From Sternotherus odoratus (Eukaryota; Chordata; Testudines; Kinosternidae): a stretch of DNA of 64,000 nucleotides. Below the pieces are notes generated by a model. That model ran no database searches, had not been told where the DNA came from, and saw only the letters and a program-made list of their open reading frames with translations. The stretch spans positions 57,259,840 to 57,323,839 of the forward strand of contig JAVMKO010000002.1 of NCBI GenBank assembly GCA_032164245.1, given 5' to 3'. Both the position numbers and the translations under genes were made by a program. This document shows, piece after piece, positions 33,050 through 46,700 of the stretch (positions are counted from its first letter, which is position 1; each line of letters starts with the position of its first letter).

Positions 33050-35330
33050 GGGCTTCATTCTGCTGAGATAACTCTGCAGGGGTATCTCAGGGAAACTGCA
33101 TCTTCAACCCTGCTCAAAAACTGCCTGCTCAGGTCTAGGGCCTCTAGTAGTCTCCTCACCCTGGGTAGGGATCCGTGTCCCTTTCCCTCAAGACAGCAGT
33201 TTAGGTGCGGTCTCCCATCACTCACGGTGATTCTCCCCAAATAGTTCTGACTAATGTCCCACTCCTGCTCTATGCTTTCTCTCTAGGGGCTATGACCGGG
33301 GTGTGCCAATCATTATAAGTGACCCAACAGCTCTTTCAGAAGACGACATTTGTTTAAGGATAAAAGCATAGAGAGAAAACAAAAAGCAGGATCTAAACGC
33401 TTTATCAGTAGTGCCCAGTCAGTTCTGTGGTGACTGTAGCAGGTTCAAGTCTTTCCAAACCTTCATCAGGCTTGGGGGCCTCCCTTGGTAAAAAGGTCAT
33501 GTCTGTTTGCTGAATCAAAAAGAAGGCCTGGAATCTCTTTTAAGCTCAGTCTTTATACCCCAAAGCCTTTGGCTCCCAGCCTCCTGAAAACAGGGAGCCA
33601 TTGCCCTCTTCCTTGGAGAGTAAGGCTTCAAAGGTTGGGTATCTGCATTAATTACACCTCTGGTCATCCCATATTCTACAGGAAATCCCCCTCAGTGAGC
33701 CAAGACGACACATATAACATTTATTGATCCAAAGGGTTATAATTATTCCACAGGCTCGTGTCATCTGGCTTATCTCAGTATAATGGTCAATGAAGTTTAT
33801 ATGCTTTGGGTCAATTATTTGGATAATATTCATAATGTTAAATACAATAGTTTCAAGAGAAAAGGATATCTATCACAATCACCACTCAGATCTTTCAGGA
33901 CCAAAGCAGATGTTGAGTTACACTTCTTCCTATTCATCACGGAGTTTGGCCAGTAGAGTTTCCAGGGTGTGTAGATGTAATCTTTTGGCCAGTGTTTGAA
34001 GAAGAAATTGCTAGTCAGAGCTCTCAAGAACAATCCAGTACTCTACACTCCCTAGCGATTCTTTTCTTGTAATGTCTTGTCCAAGCGATAACACTATGTT
34101 CCTATGTGGCATTATCATGGCTAATTGCATAAGCACAAGGTGGGTTTTTTTTTGGAAGATACCCCTAGTAAATTCCAAAAATATCAGGTGCTTTACAGAT
34201 GTAACCATGCCTTTGTGGGTCTCAACCTAAAATACCAAATTCAGGACAAACTGCTGAGAAGTAGGGCAGACGCCACAAAACTGGAGGTTATTCTCCCATG
34301 AAAACCAGCAAAGTAAACTTCTGTTTCACCACACTAGCTAACAAGAAATTAGAAAAGCTATTTCCTTAGGCATTCTAGTCCTTGTATCACTACCAAAAAC
34401 TTGAGACTTAGAGGAGTGGGTCTTTAAAACCAATCTCAAATAAAAGGTGCTTCTGATCTCCAAGGACCAGCCACACACCCAGGTCAATATACAACTCAGA
34501 TCTTACCCAAAAATCATCCTGATGCCAATCCTTTAGTATCTAAAGTCTAAAGGTTTATTTATAAAAAGAAAGGTGAGTGTTAAAATTGGTTAAAAGAGTC
34601 AAATTCTTACAGTAAACTCAGAGTTATTGGTTCAGGCTGTAGCAGTAATGTAATAAACTGCTGGCTTGATAAGTCTCTGGTTGCCTCCGAATCATTGGAA
34701 GGTCCTCAATTCCTTGGTAGAATGCTCCCATTAGTATAAGTTTATAGTCCAGAGGCTTGAGCAGGAAAGAGGCAAAACAGAGGTGTTTCCAGGGCCTTTT
34801 GTAGCTTTTGCCAGGTGGAGGGAATTCCAATGTTCTTATGTGGAAAATTACAGTAATAAGATGGTGTTTGGAGTCGCATGGACAAATCACATGTCCATGC
34901 ATGATTTTGCTTAGTCACAGCAGGAAATCATTACCTATACCTCAAGCAGCACATTCACAGGAAAGTCCCTTCATGATAGATGGGCATCTTCCATTGCAAG
35001 TTAAATGTTCTTTTGATGGGCCTCTCGATTTGAATAGTCCCTCCAACATGTGCAGGCTAACTACCTTGTGGATATTACCCCAGGAGCAAACATTTGAAAT
35101 TCAGCTATACAGCCAATACTCATAACATCAAAGACAAAAATGGTGCATGCATACAAATAGCAGAATTATATTTAGCCAATCATAACCTTTCTGTAAACAC
35201 CTTACTTGACAACCTTTGTACAAGATTTGTTGCAAATATATAACTGTGCTTGCAGCAATGATTTAATATGGTCATATTTTACTCAGATAACATCCTGGCA
35301 GGTTCCATACAATTACCATAAGTATTAATT
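33050..35330. repeat. Unclassified dispersed repeat (probable)
   Basis: Parts such as AAAGGTTTATTTATAAAAAG, AATAAACTGCTGGCTTGATA and TTGTAGCTTTTGCCAGGTGG resemble a high-copy turtle repeat from memory. It is not repeated elsewhere in this window, so the assignment and borders are weak. No open frame of note. Confidence 0.3.
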
Positions 35331-36394
35331 CAGATGAACAGAGGGAAAGTTTTGGCTTTCATTTGCTTTGTTTTTTAAAATTCTGGGACATTGTTGCTTC
35401 ACACATAATAAGCAAATGGGTGATTTTAGCAAAGTTGGTATCCCATGATGCTTAATGAAATATTAAAGGTTTGAAAAATTGTCTACTGCTATGATTGAAT
35501 TTATGAATGTCATTAATGTTGACTTCTACAATCATTCTGTTTTGAATAAAAGCATCTTAGGGTCTTTTTAAATTTTTTTGTTGTTTTTTGCAGAAATTAA
35601 GTTTAAAAAAAAAAAGTATACTTGGAAATAAAAATCAGTGTCTGCCACAATTAGATAAACAGATTCTGTCTGATTCTGCTTCAGAAGGAAAGAAGCTGCA
35701 GAAAAGTTAGGTTGCAACTTGCTGGATCATCGAGGCCTGGCAATGGGAAGGGTGCTAGGGTGAGGTGGGAATCTGATATCTTCCTCTCAGCAAACCTGGG
35801 GGACCTTATGCTGCTTCGCTCTTGTCAATGGCAGTATTGCAACTGACGTCAGTAGGATTTGGCCCCAACTTCTCTCATGTCAAATGTCAGCAGCTGGAGC
35901 ATGTGCAGGCTAGGTTGTAGTAACCTGTCCCATAAGCCTTTAAAACCATCGGTGCCATTAAGAGGCTGAGCACCCAGAACTCCCAGCGTTGTTCTGGCTA
36001 CTCCATCCTCAATGGGACACTATTAGAATTTTTCAAGACTGAGTTAATCTCTTCACCTAGTGGGAGTAGAATTTGACAGGAGCATAAAGTAGTACATTTG
36101 CTGTCACTGTTACCCAGAGAAAGGTGAGGCAGGAGGATTTAGTCCATGTACTGCTGGGTTTTTATGAATATTTTACCATGCCACCCAGAGAACACTACAG
36201 ACAACACTGGGGCAACCACAAGGCTGGACCAGAAAACAGGGCAGAGTGGTGATTTCCAAGGGAAGTAAAAGACCACCTACGTTGCTGGTGAGTTAATGTC
36301 TGCAAGACCAAATATACAGTCATTTGTATATGTTCTATTTTTTCTATGTGGGTATAGTTAATAGAACCTAGGACAATGGGGTTCCCTTTAGATG
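35331..36394. other. Intergenic, no feature seen
   Basis: Ordinary sequence; a CTGCAGTAGGATTTGGCC-like dispersed word occurs near 35850. Confidence 0.45.
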
Positions 36395-37234
36395 CTACTG
36401 CAATACCAGTCGTTGTCTTTGATTCCCATCCATCAGCTTAGCAGCGACAATAGGACGGAATGGAGTCTCCACTAGTCTGTATTGTAACAAATTCATGGTT
36501 TTGTTCATTTTTAAACCTTTTTGTTCTAGGTCATGCTTCAGTGTGCCTATCCAATGCATCATCGGTCTTCCCCTGTTTCTAGTTCCTTGCAATCTGGTAT
36601 TTCTTGCTATGCATGTTATCCTTTCTGTGTCCATTCTTGACACATGTCCAAACCATCTCAGTCATCTTTCTTAGCTCTTCTGTAACAGCATTGTTTTTTG
36701 TTACTTCATTTCTTAACTTTTTTTTTCAGTCTTGAAACTTTCCGTATTCCCCTGAGTCAGATCATTTCTGAAGTCAGTATCTTTTGTCTGTTGACTTTCC
36801 TCATACTCCAGCAGTCTGACTTGTATAACAGTAGCAGCACAATTGTCTTATGTATGCTGATTTTCATTTATATGTAAAGCCTTCCAGATCTTGTAAAGTT
36901 TTCCATATGTACTGGCAGCTAAGGCTATTCTTTTTATGTCATCTTCAGAATTTCTGTTCTTCAATATTAGTCCTCTAAAGAACACACATTTTTCCACTTG
37001 CTCTAGTTGTCCGACTCCAAGTTTGATCTTGACTTCTTCCTCTTGCCTTCCAGTCACCATAATTTTGTCGTTTTTGTGCTGATCTTCAGTTTGAATTTTC
37101 TGCTTTCTTAACTATCTTGTTAGTTATTCTCTGCAAATCCTTCTTGGTCAATGCATTTAAGGTCAATATTGTCTGTAAATCTAAGGGTGTCCTTTCACAT
37201 AAGTCCTCTTGTTCAATCTCTCAATGCTACGGCC
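36395..37234 (-). pseudogene. RTE-like LINE reverse transcriptase remnant, 3' part
   Basis: Minus-strand frames with stops read FTDNIDL (ancestral FADDID motif, near 37180), VEKCVFFRGLI, EDDIKRIALAASTYGKLYKI, then a WFGHVSRMD block and GRPMMHWIGTLKHDLEQKGL, the C-terminal order of an RTE-type reverse transcriptase. Multiple stops and shifts make it non-functional. It continues at 37897-38100 after an LTR insertion. Confidence 0.65.
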
Positions 37235-37896
37235 TGTAATAGGATGAGGCCCTGAAACATTAACCCTTGTAGCAGAGGCCCAGTATGAGACCTGAGGCCT
37301 GAGCTAAAGTAATGGTCAAGACTTTGCTAACATAAAGCAAAGTTAAGCTGTGCGGGAGAGGCAGGCCCTGCTCACAGAAGCTGGCCAGGAAAGGGTTGAT
37401 GCTTCAAAAGTACACAAACTTCAGAGGTACCAGAAGACTTGTACATTCCACACAGATAACAAGGAACAGGCTGATCCATCCTAAAGACAGGGGCAAAAGG
37501 GTAATATGATGGATAGAGTTGTTTGGCTCGAACCAGCATGTACAAGGTGAGAGATGGCACCTTACTATGTAGAGGGGATGCACCTCAGTATGTCAGGAAT
37601 GATGTGTAACTTGTTTGTACCTGTGTATAAGAATACAGCCCTGTGGTGGTGTATTTGTCTGGCAAAGGAGGCAGTGGGAAGTCCCACCACTGACTGAGCT
37701 GGTCCATTGTTAGGGGGCACAAATTCGTAGAATGTCTTGTAGAGTGTATGGGAAACAATCACTGTGCTTCGTTGGACAATAAACCTGGCCCAGGTGCCTT
37801 CGTAGCTTACTAGAGTCTGTGGTTATTGGGGGTTCTCTCAGAGTCTGCTGTGCCAGCTATCTGCAGAATCAGGGCAGCAAACAGAGGGAACTTACA
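37235..37896 (+). mobile_element. Solo LTR of an endogenous retrovirus
   Basis: Begins TGTAATAGG and ends AACTTACA, the inverted TG...CA ends of an LTR. It contains TATAAG at 37626 and AATAAA at 37779 in the order U3-R-U5. No internal retroviral genes adjoin it, so it is a solo LTR left by recombination. It splits the LINE remnant. A clean target duplication was not seen, so borders may be off by a few bases. Confidence 0.6.
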
Positions 37897-38100
37897 CGCA
37901 GCCAACTGATATCATCCTCAAACAAGAGCAGAGCACCACACCGGTAGCTACTGACAACCTGGCCATTAATGTTTCCTGTGCCAACTTGAATAAATCTGGT
38001 GATACATTGCATCCTTGTCTCACTCCTCCATTTGTCCTGAACCGATCTGTCAATTTCTTGTCTACTCCCACCACATACAGATGGTAATAATAATTCACCC
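37897..38100 (-). pseudogene. RTE-like LINE reverse transcriptase remnant, middle part
   Basis: The minus strand reads TDRFRTNGGVRQGCNVSPDL followed by FKLAQETL; GVRQGC.LSP.LF is a core RT motif. It ends where the solo LTR begins, and the next motif (FTDNIDL) is on the other side. Confidence 0.65.
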
Positions 38101-39334
38101 TGATTATAGATTTGAGGCTATGGAATTATGTCTTGTGCTGACTAATTACTGTTATTCTCATTAATAACATTGTGTAATTGATTCCAATTAAACTATAAGC
38201 TTTCCTAAGAGTTTCTGTATCTGCCCTACTGATTATCTTATAGACTCTTCAAGTCTCCTGAATTGCAAAAGAACAAAGATTTAAGATAGTCTCTGTCTAC
38301 ATAAAACAAATGCCTTTCATTTTCCACCTGCCCAATTCCCAGAAACGATGTAGAGTGGAAACAGTAACATTTGATTGCTCTATTTACAGCAATGAAAACA
38401 GGTATGTCCAAAGGTATGTGCTGCAGATGTTGCTTTGCTCTCATGTAAAAGAAATTTCATTTTGTACCATGCTGTCCAGCATGGTAAAATATGTTGTCTC
38501 TTTGAAACCAGTGTTGTTTCTTTAGCGCCTTTCCTGGTCCAACACTGACTCCACCCCTGTGTGCAGGTTACATGTCCTAGCCTTGAGGATATCAGCAAAA
38601 AGAAAATTACAAGTTACAATTACAAAATTGCAAAATTGCTTTACAAGTTAAAATGGAAAAGTTATAAAGAGAGACCCATCATTGAGCTTAATGAGAAGAG
38701 AGACATTTTTGCAACTCTGGACAATTATTTTTATTGGTCTTCCCAGCGAGGACACATGGCAAAACTGCAACCACATTCATTTCAGATGTTAGAAACATCA
38801 AGAGTGGGAGAATTTCAAAGCTACAGTTTCTTCACACCAGTGGGAAATCTAAGTTATTAAAGGTGTCGTGTTCGTCCCCTAAATAATTAAGCATGGGTTA
38901 TTTTTCCTAGAAATAGGAGTGTGTCTCTTTGTATGTACTATCAGCTTTTATACATTATAGTTTTCTGGAAGGTGACTGTTCAGATCACTACTGTAGTGTT
39001 TAAAGTGGCAGTGATGCTGTTACCCATGTTGCATCTTGGGTATTCATCTAGACTGAACTGGTCTGAGAAACTAGAATGGTAAATTTCCATTCTATCCACT
39101 ATTGAAAAATTAGGAAACGGATACATTTACTATAGGTGATTCTGTTTCCTGGCACACCTTACACAGTCTGAAAAGCCCAAACCATATTTAAAAAATGACG
39201 TCCTTTGATGAACAAAGGTGTGATCCTATCCAGAGGGCACCTGACTGAATGCCAGGAAACTCGAATTCTATTCTCCGCTCTGTCTCTGATTCTCTTTCCC
39301 CTCCCATTGTTTGTCTGGTTTGTCTAGTTAAACT
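38101..39334. other. Intergenic, little recognised
   Basis: Contains a short inverted repeat ACCATGCTG-TC-CAGCATGGT near 38467. No gene signal. Confidence 0.45.
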
Positions 39335-39450
39335 GTCAGCTCTGTGGGGTAGGGACCATCTCTTGCTGTGTGTTCGGACAGTGTCAAGCACACTGGGGCC
39401 GCGATCATATGTGGTGCTATATGCACTGCTCTAATCTGAATAATAAATGA
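39335..39450 (+). mobile_element. MIR/L3-like tail fragment
   Basis: GTCAGCTCTGTGGGGTAGGG, then ACCATCTCTTGCTGTGTG, CACTGGGGCC and AATAATAAATGAATG follow the 3' pattern of the old CR1/L3-MIR group. Confidence 0.55.
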
Positions 39451-39593
39451 ATGTTGATAAATTCAAATGTGCTGTTAGTACTTGTTCTGAACTGAGTGAT
39501 TGGTACATTGATGGAATTACAGAACTGCCCCCCCCCCCCCAGAAGAGTAACCCTAATAAATGAGCATACCCCAAAGTAACAGACAAATCTGTT

Positions 39594-40000
39594 AATACTT
39601 AGGAAGGAAGAATCCCTTGCACTGCTACAGGCTGGGGACCAACTGGCTAAGTGGCAGTTCTGCAGAAAAGGACCTAGGGATTATAGTGGATGAGAAGCTG
39701 GATACGAGTCAGCAGCGTGCCCTTGTTGCCAAGAAGGCTAGCGGCATATTGGGCTGCATTAGTTGGAACTTTGCCAGCAGATTGAGCGAAGTAATTATTC
39801 CCATCTATTCAACACCGGGGAGGCCAAATCTAGAGTACTGCATTCAGTTTGGGGGCCCCACTACACAAAGGATGTGGACAAATTGGAGAGAGTCCAGTGG
39901 AGGACAATGAAAATTATTAGGAGGCTGTGGCATATGTCTTACAGGGAGAGTCTGAGGGAACTGGACTTATTTAGTCTGTGGCAGAGAAGAGTGTTTCTAA
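39594..40000 (+). pseudogene. CR1 LINE reverse transcriptase C-terminal remnant
   Basis: Two overlapping frames read YRLGTNWLSGSSAEKDLGII, VDEKLDTSQQRALVAKKASG, ILGCISWNFASR, then after a shift YTKDVDKLERVQWRTMKIIR and YRESLRELDLFSLWQRRV. This is the C-terminal end of a CR1 reverse transcriptase with at least one frameshift; 5'-truncated and dead. Confidence 0.85.
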
Positions 40001-41759
40001 TAAAATAGGATTTTTAGAAGAGGCGGTGGTCCCCAAATGAATTCCTGAAAGGAGCTGATGACATGAATGTATGTGTTTAATACATTTCTTTGCAAAGCCT
40101 TGGGAAGGGGAGGTTTGAGAACCCAAACAACCTCCTCCCTAAATAAACCTGTGTTTACTGAGTATATTTGATAAGACAATCTCAAAATGATTTATAGAAT
40201 TTTTAAAAGTACTTTCCCAGATATAAAGTAACATTACAAAAATAAGACCTTAATTTAGCTTTAAACCTACCAGTGTACTACTGTTCTTGACATCCAGATG
40301 CTGAGAATTTCAGCATTTTGAGGTATAGCAAGCAGATGTTCAAGCCCTAAAACTGCTTATTCCATTTTACAGGGTAAAATGGAATAAGCAAAGACCATAG
40401 ATTTGAATGGAATGCCAGAGCTGGCAGTAAAAAAGTCTAAACATTGGCTATATGTGCACAGGGCATCTAAATTCTAATGGGCTATAGTGTAATCTTGCAA
40501 TTATTGTTTGGGGAGGCCAATCTAGTGTTCCAAGTCCTTCTATAATTAAAGGTGGGTCCAAACTAGAAACTCTGAATCTGAACTCTTTGGTTTCCTGAGG
40601 GGGAGGCAGGGAAGCATTGGGATTAAATGTCTAGCTGTGAATCCCTATGGCTATAGTTTTTTGGTATATCCAAAACCAGAAGTGATTTATTTTCTATTTC
40701 GAATCAGTACCTACATAGTACAGGATTATTTCTATCCCCCACAACCACCCTTTCTCCCCACCTATTATCTTTGCTTCCTGACTTCAAACACCTTTTTGCA
40801 CTCCTCCACAACAGGGCAAGCTGCAAAGGCGCCACACCTGCCCTGTTTCATGGAACTATAGACTGAGAGTGATTACAAGAGTCCATACAAAACTGCAGGC
40901 AGAAGATAAATCAGAGAGCAGATTAAACAACAGCTGTGGTAAAACACTGCGATCAAACAAATTGGTTCAGGTTTGGTTTGTAGTAATAATGAAAGCAAAA
41001 CGGACTTTGTGCCTCTAATAAGAAATACATGACAACACAGAAAGACAGTGTCACCGTTAAGTCCGTTTTTGTTCAGCTGTGGCATTGTCACAGTCCATTA
41101 GATTCCAAGTCAGCACAAATAGGTCACAGTAATTGAAATTTGATCTCATCAATCACTCCAGATGGCAAAATACAACTCAAAGCAACAACAAATCACAAAA
41201 GCAAAACCAGAATAAAATAAGAGACAAACCTACTTTTAGAATGTACAAAGAAGCTAAAGGAGAACTCTTGGGAGAGAATTACAAACATTATCAGACAAGC
41301 AAAAAAGCCCAATAAGAACTGCCAAATGTTGAAGCGCAGAATTCTGTTCATTTAATATGAAGGAGTCTCTAATTGTACTGGAAATAAAAGTTTTCAAATA
41401 GTTATTCTTCATTTGTATTTCAAAGAAAAAGAATTAAACTGCCCAAGATTATGCAATCTGTGTTCTAGGTGCTACATAGAGGAGCAAGACAATGCCCAGG
41501 TAGAATAAAAATAATACAAATATGAACTAATTGTTTCTGGCAATATTATGTTTCACAGGTAAATATGAATGTGTACTTCAGAAGACTGGGACTAAGGCAC
41601 ATAGAGGTCAATGACATATTTTTACAAGTGTTCTGAGGCAATGCTGGATGCTTTGATGTCTGGGTGTCTAATCTGAGACAATTAGGGCTGGGTTATCCAT
41701 CCCTAGCAATCTCTAGGTGGCCATCTAAAGATAGAGGCACCCCAAAATTGGTGGACACG
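40001..41759. other. Intergenic, mostly unique
   Basis: Contains the hairpin at 40354-40390. No coding evidence. Confidence 0.45.
40354..40390. repeat. Perfect 17-bp inverted repeat, 3-nt loop
   Basis: TGCTTATTCCATTTTAC (40354-40370), AGG, then the exact reverse complement (40374-40390). It lies in otherwise unique sequence and is not the end of any element recognised here. Confidence 0.85.
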
Positions 41760-42060
41760 TGAAAATGTAAAGCTATGGTCCTGATCCTGCAACTTGTTCC
41801 ATGTAGGCAGATGCCTTCACCTCCACAGAGCCCCATTGTCTTCAGTGGGCCTCCACAAAGGTATCAGCTCCTGCAGAATAGTTTTTAAGCCTCACTAACT
41901 TGCTAAAAGCTAGAGGTGCGCTGTATCAGGAGTGCCTGGCTTCAAAGCCACTCCTCACTTCACTATGTCTCTCTTTGTTCTGAGGAGGGATGGTCTTGTG
42001 GTTAAAGAGTAACTCCCTTATCTGACAGCAGTTGTAGGCAGTTATCTTTTTGGTGGGATG
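41760..42060. repeat. Dispersed GATCCTGCAA repeat and MIR-like head fragment
   Basis: CTGATCCTGCAACTTGTTCC and CCATTGTCTTCAGTGGGCCT belong to a dispersed family seen also near 17641, 55724 and 58740-58870. Near 41990 ATGGTCTTGTGGTTAAAG resembles a tRNA-SINE A box. Confidence 0.4.
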
Positions 42061-43639
42061 TGTACATGGTACACAAACACAAATCCAAAGGATGGACTGA
42101 ATCCCAGGTGAGACTTTTACGTGTTAATTGGGTAGATGCACAAAAAATGTGAACCTAAGAACTCCTTTGTTCCATTTTTGGAAAACAGAAACCCTTATTA
42201 ACATGACCTATTCTTCCCCTGAGCCTCTTTACATGATTATTAAAAAGATTATGAATAATATAGGAGAACAAGCTACAAGGATGTGAGGGATATTTTTAGG
42301 GATCCATATTATTGCACATGATGATTTGAAAAAATGCTGATTATCATTAAATGTTACTAAGCAGTGACATGAGAGAGAGCGTATGCCTGATTTATAGTTA
42401 TGTCTTTGCTTTGCTAGAGAGTTGGTAGGAAGGCTTAATCACAGTCATTAGTTATGTTTGCAAAAGATGCTCACTGTCACCTTGAAGCTAACAGGGCAAA
42501 GAAAAATGTCACTGTTTATTTGAAATAAAAATATAGTTTGACACATTTCATAAAAATAACAATCAGCCGGCTATAGGAGAGTGCCTATTTGAAATTGTTT
42601 TGGACAGTGGACAACTTTATAATTGCTGTTACTGTTTGTTATCCTCTTCCTTGTGGTCCAAAAAATCACAACATGCAACAAATGCCATAGTGGTGAAGAA
42701 TGGAAGATGTTTTCCATGAACTATACTGATTATTTGCTTAATCACTGCTAATTACTAGGTTATCTAAACAACAGCAAATTTAGAACTATATCTCAAAATT
42801 ATTTATAAAACAATGCAAAAAACCCAATCCGTTGTGTGGAACAAATACTGTAGCCTCAAGTGTGGCAAGCCCTCTTTGGTGATCTGAAAAGCAACACGAA
42901 TTATAGCCTTTATGAAGTTGCAACTATGTTTATAGAAGACGAGGGTGTTCCTAGTAAAGACTAAAAGTCTCAGAAGAGGAAGGAGGAAAGAGGGTTAGGA
43001 GGAGTATTTTGTTGGGGATCAGAGACTTATTGGTGGTAGGGAGGAGAAAGTTATTAACCGTTCATATAAATATGAGAGCTCTTTACAAAGGTGAAAACAA
43101 ACCGACACTTGCAGAGTTTGGATGAACAACAGCTGAGAGAGCAGGCAGGATTCTGAAGGAATTTCAGCACGATCGACCATATATTCACCCTCAGCCAGCT
43201 CCTAAAAGAAGTGAAGGAATACAAACGCCCGCTGTGCATTGCTTTAGTCAACTAAAAATTGATCTTTGACTATGGTAATAGATGGACCTGGTGGCAAAGA
43301 TGGGAAGTTGGACAGCATGGGATCTAAGTTACGACAGAGAATTCTTTCCTGGGTGTCTGGCGAGTCTTGCTCACGTGCTCAGGGTTCAACTGATCACCAT
43401 ATTTGGGGTCAGAAAGGAAATTTCCTCCAGGGCAGATTGGCAGAGGGGCAGGGCATGTTCTGTGGCATGTACCTACTTGCTGCCAGAAATGGTCTGAAGT
43501 GTAGATGTAGCTTAAGTGCCAGATTTTAAAAACTATTTAAGCACTTGGTGGGATTTACTTGAAAGCAATGAGAGCAAGTACCTCAGGGCTTTTGAAAATC
43601 CCAGTAGGCACCTAAATATCTTTAAAAATTTGGCCTTTA
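42061..43639. other. Intergenic, no feature seen
   Basis: Two overlapping + strand frames at 43266-43529 have no recognisable domain and no splice context. Confidence 0.4.
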
Positions 43640-43760
43640 GTCCATTTGTGCCCAAACGTCCCCATCTGTAGAATAAGGATAATATCACCTACCTTACACA
43701 TTATGAGGTTTAATTCATTAATGTTTTGAAAAAGCATTGGAACACCTGTATGGAAGTTAT
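43640..43760 (+). mobile_element. MIR-like SINE core
   Basis: CCCATCTGTAGAATAAGGAT, ATCACCTACCTTACACATTA and TTTAATTCATTAATG follow the CORE/MIR 3' half. Confidence 0.55.
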
Positions 43761-46700
43761 ATTAAATTAATATTAATAAGCCAGATCTTACAATCCATAC
43801 TGAAGAAAACTCTCTGACTTCAATGGTCTGTATTCTGTTCTCAGTTACCTGGTGTAATTGCAGAATAAGTCCACTGATTTATACAGATGTAACAGAGCAT
43901 ATTTTGGCCCTGTGGGAGTTTTGCTTCAGTGAGAACTGCAAGATTATGGTGCATTGCCACTTCTCCATCATAAATAAAATAAGACATACATTAAACTGAA
44001 ACATAGTACTTATTAAAAAAAGAAAAGAAAAAGAAGACATAGGAGGCCTGGTAAAATGACCACAGTGTACTTTATTTAATGATTTTGGTACCTTGTGTTG
44101 CAATAAAATAAAAAAAATCTACAAAATCCAAATATATAAAATTTTCAAGTTTTCCTTTTAAGTTTTACAAGAAAAATCAAGTTGTAACCAAGGAAATTTG
44201 TTAGTATGAAGCACTACTTTCAAATTCATTTTATCACAAATTGAAACTTACTTAACAGACCAAAAGAACTATGGTACTGTATGTAGTACATCAAATACTT
44301 CACACACTGTGTTCTTTACTATAGCACATGTAACCACTGCCACTTGAGACAGCAGTCTCTAGCCAATAAAGACACTCTTCACAATCTGGACTCTAAAGGA
44401 ATGTTTGTATACATGGAATCTGAATATATATATTTACAGGAAGATTTTTTTAAATAACTATTTTGATTTTTCATTTCAAATAAAATACCAAATACATTTG
44501 TACAATGTTTACAAGTCAAAGCACAAGTACTGCCAAGATTATCATTCAACTCAAGTCACTGTGCTTGTACTGGAGGGGGGGGGGGGGAGAGATATCTACA
44601 CTGTTCCATAAACATAAATGTGATTTTTTCATAACGTCTGTAATGGTGGCTAAGGAGTAGAAGCACGGTAACGCTTATTTAGCACAATCAGTGTATAATG
44701 CAACAGTTTACAACAGACAACTGAGAAACTATTGGTCCATTCTGTTCCTTTTGCTATTCATCCGCAACTGTCACTTTAGTTTTTGTGATTTGAATGGTGT
44801 ATAAGATCGAGTTAAAGAATACAGATTGAATGGGAAAGAGCACAAATCTTTTAAGGCAAATTAAGCAAATAGAAGCAGCTTATATGGAGTTTTTTTCTGG
44901 ATACTTAGACAACACCCTAACAAAACCTAGAAATAAAGTGCCCGCTCTACAACTATCAGCAATAATGTTTTGCTAAATGTCTTCTATAAATTAATCAACG
45001 TGGCCTTGTCTGAACCAGCTTTTTGCAAACTGGAAAGAAAACAAATCCTGCAAATTACAAAGTGCTTGACTCAATATGCGCCAAAACGAAACTGAAGGCA
45101 GCTGAGGTAGTTAGATGTAAAATGCATTTACCTAAAATAATCAGAGAACCAAAATTAGGACATAGACAATAAAAATCCCACTCATTTGGAATTCATTTTA
45201 TATCATGCCATGATTTAATGCCAAGCAAGAATCAATATCATTTCTAAATGAAAAGGTTCCTAGTATGTTAACAGTTTGAGTAAGCATGGACTTTTCTATT
45301 TGAATTTCCAAGTATTTGTATCTATTTGCATGTACATATTTCATAGGCTTTTTATTGTCTCTGGGAGCCAGTTATGGGGCTGACATGTGAGATCTTGTCT
45401 TCTGCTGGGATTTCATAAGTGGCTTCTTAAACTATTAAAAGCACCAGTGATAAACATACAGAAACACAAACACTGAGATATTCAGAGGTACCTGGACCAG
45501 ATTGGAAGCTCTTTGGGGAAGGAACCATCTTTTCATTTGAAGTGTGCACAGTGGCTAGGACAGTGGGGCATTCAATGCCTGACTGGGGACTCAGGTGCTA
45601 CTGCAATACCAATGATTAATCATATTAAATAATAACCATGTTCAGCTTTGTATGGGTGAAACATGCTCAGTCCTAATTAACAAATGTGGCCTATTCTGAT
45701 TTGTTATGGATCCTCACTATATTATTGGCTGAACCCCAAGAACCCAAATGGTCATTTATGTAACTAAATACATCTCTGCAAGGATGCTAGTTCATTACAA
45801 TGGCAGTTAGCACAAACATTCAATCCAAAATAAAAATAATTAGGTGAGGAGCCCTGTTCAGTAAAACACATAAGCTTAAGTGGAAGCTGAAGATGCTTGG
45901 GACAAGAGTATTTGACTGGCCGGAATATATGTTTTATAAGTCTGAGAATGTTGATCACTTAAAGGTAATCTATACAGGGAGAAAAACATCTTTGTGCCCT
46001 TTTTGGTTTCTTTTTGACAAATAAGGAGAACCCGAGAAAGGGTCCACCCCTTCTCCCCTGCTAGTTTTTACCTTCAAAATATTAGGAATACAGACCAAGA
46101 TTTTCAAAGTGTTCCTCCACTTTTGGCTGCCTAACTAGAGGCACCTCAAAGGCCCTAATTTTCACAGTGTGCTGACTTTTCCCTCCTTCCTCCCCCACCA
46201 AAACTCAAGACCCTTTAAGGTTTTTCAAGTTGGATTCCCACAACTGGACAAATCAGAAATCACCAATTGCTTTTGCAAATTTTGGCCCTAAAGTTTTCCT
46301 GGTATTTCCAGAGGATATAATGGAATCCGCAAGTTCTGGAATGCGATTATAGCTTAGAGCTCAAAGAAAAGTGGGGAGTGTTGAAACTTTCTCTCAGTAG
46401 TTTGTCAGGAGTTCCTTCTCAATTACTCAGGTTTCATTTTCTTGTGATGCACCATTAATATCATCATTTTTTTCAGCAAAATACAGAGAAGTCAAGACAA
46501 TATTTCTAACATTAAAAACAAGCAGGAAAAAAATCCTTTTTTTTGTGGTGGGTGTGGGGGAGAAGAAAATTCCTCAGCTTTCAAATCACAAAGAAGCAAA
46601 TGGATACACCTTTAAAACTGACAAGTGTCACAAATGAAAAAATCAAGATCTTTTTCTCTTCATGAAACAATCCTGAGGTTTGGTCTCTGGTTTTTATAGT

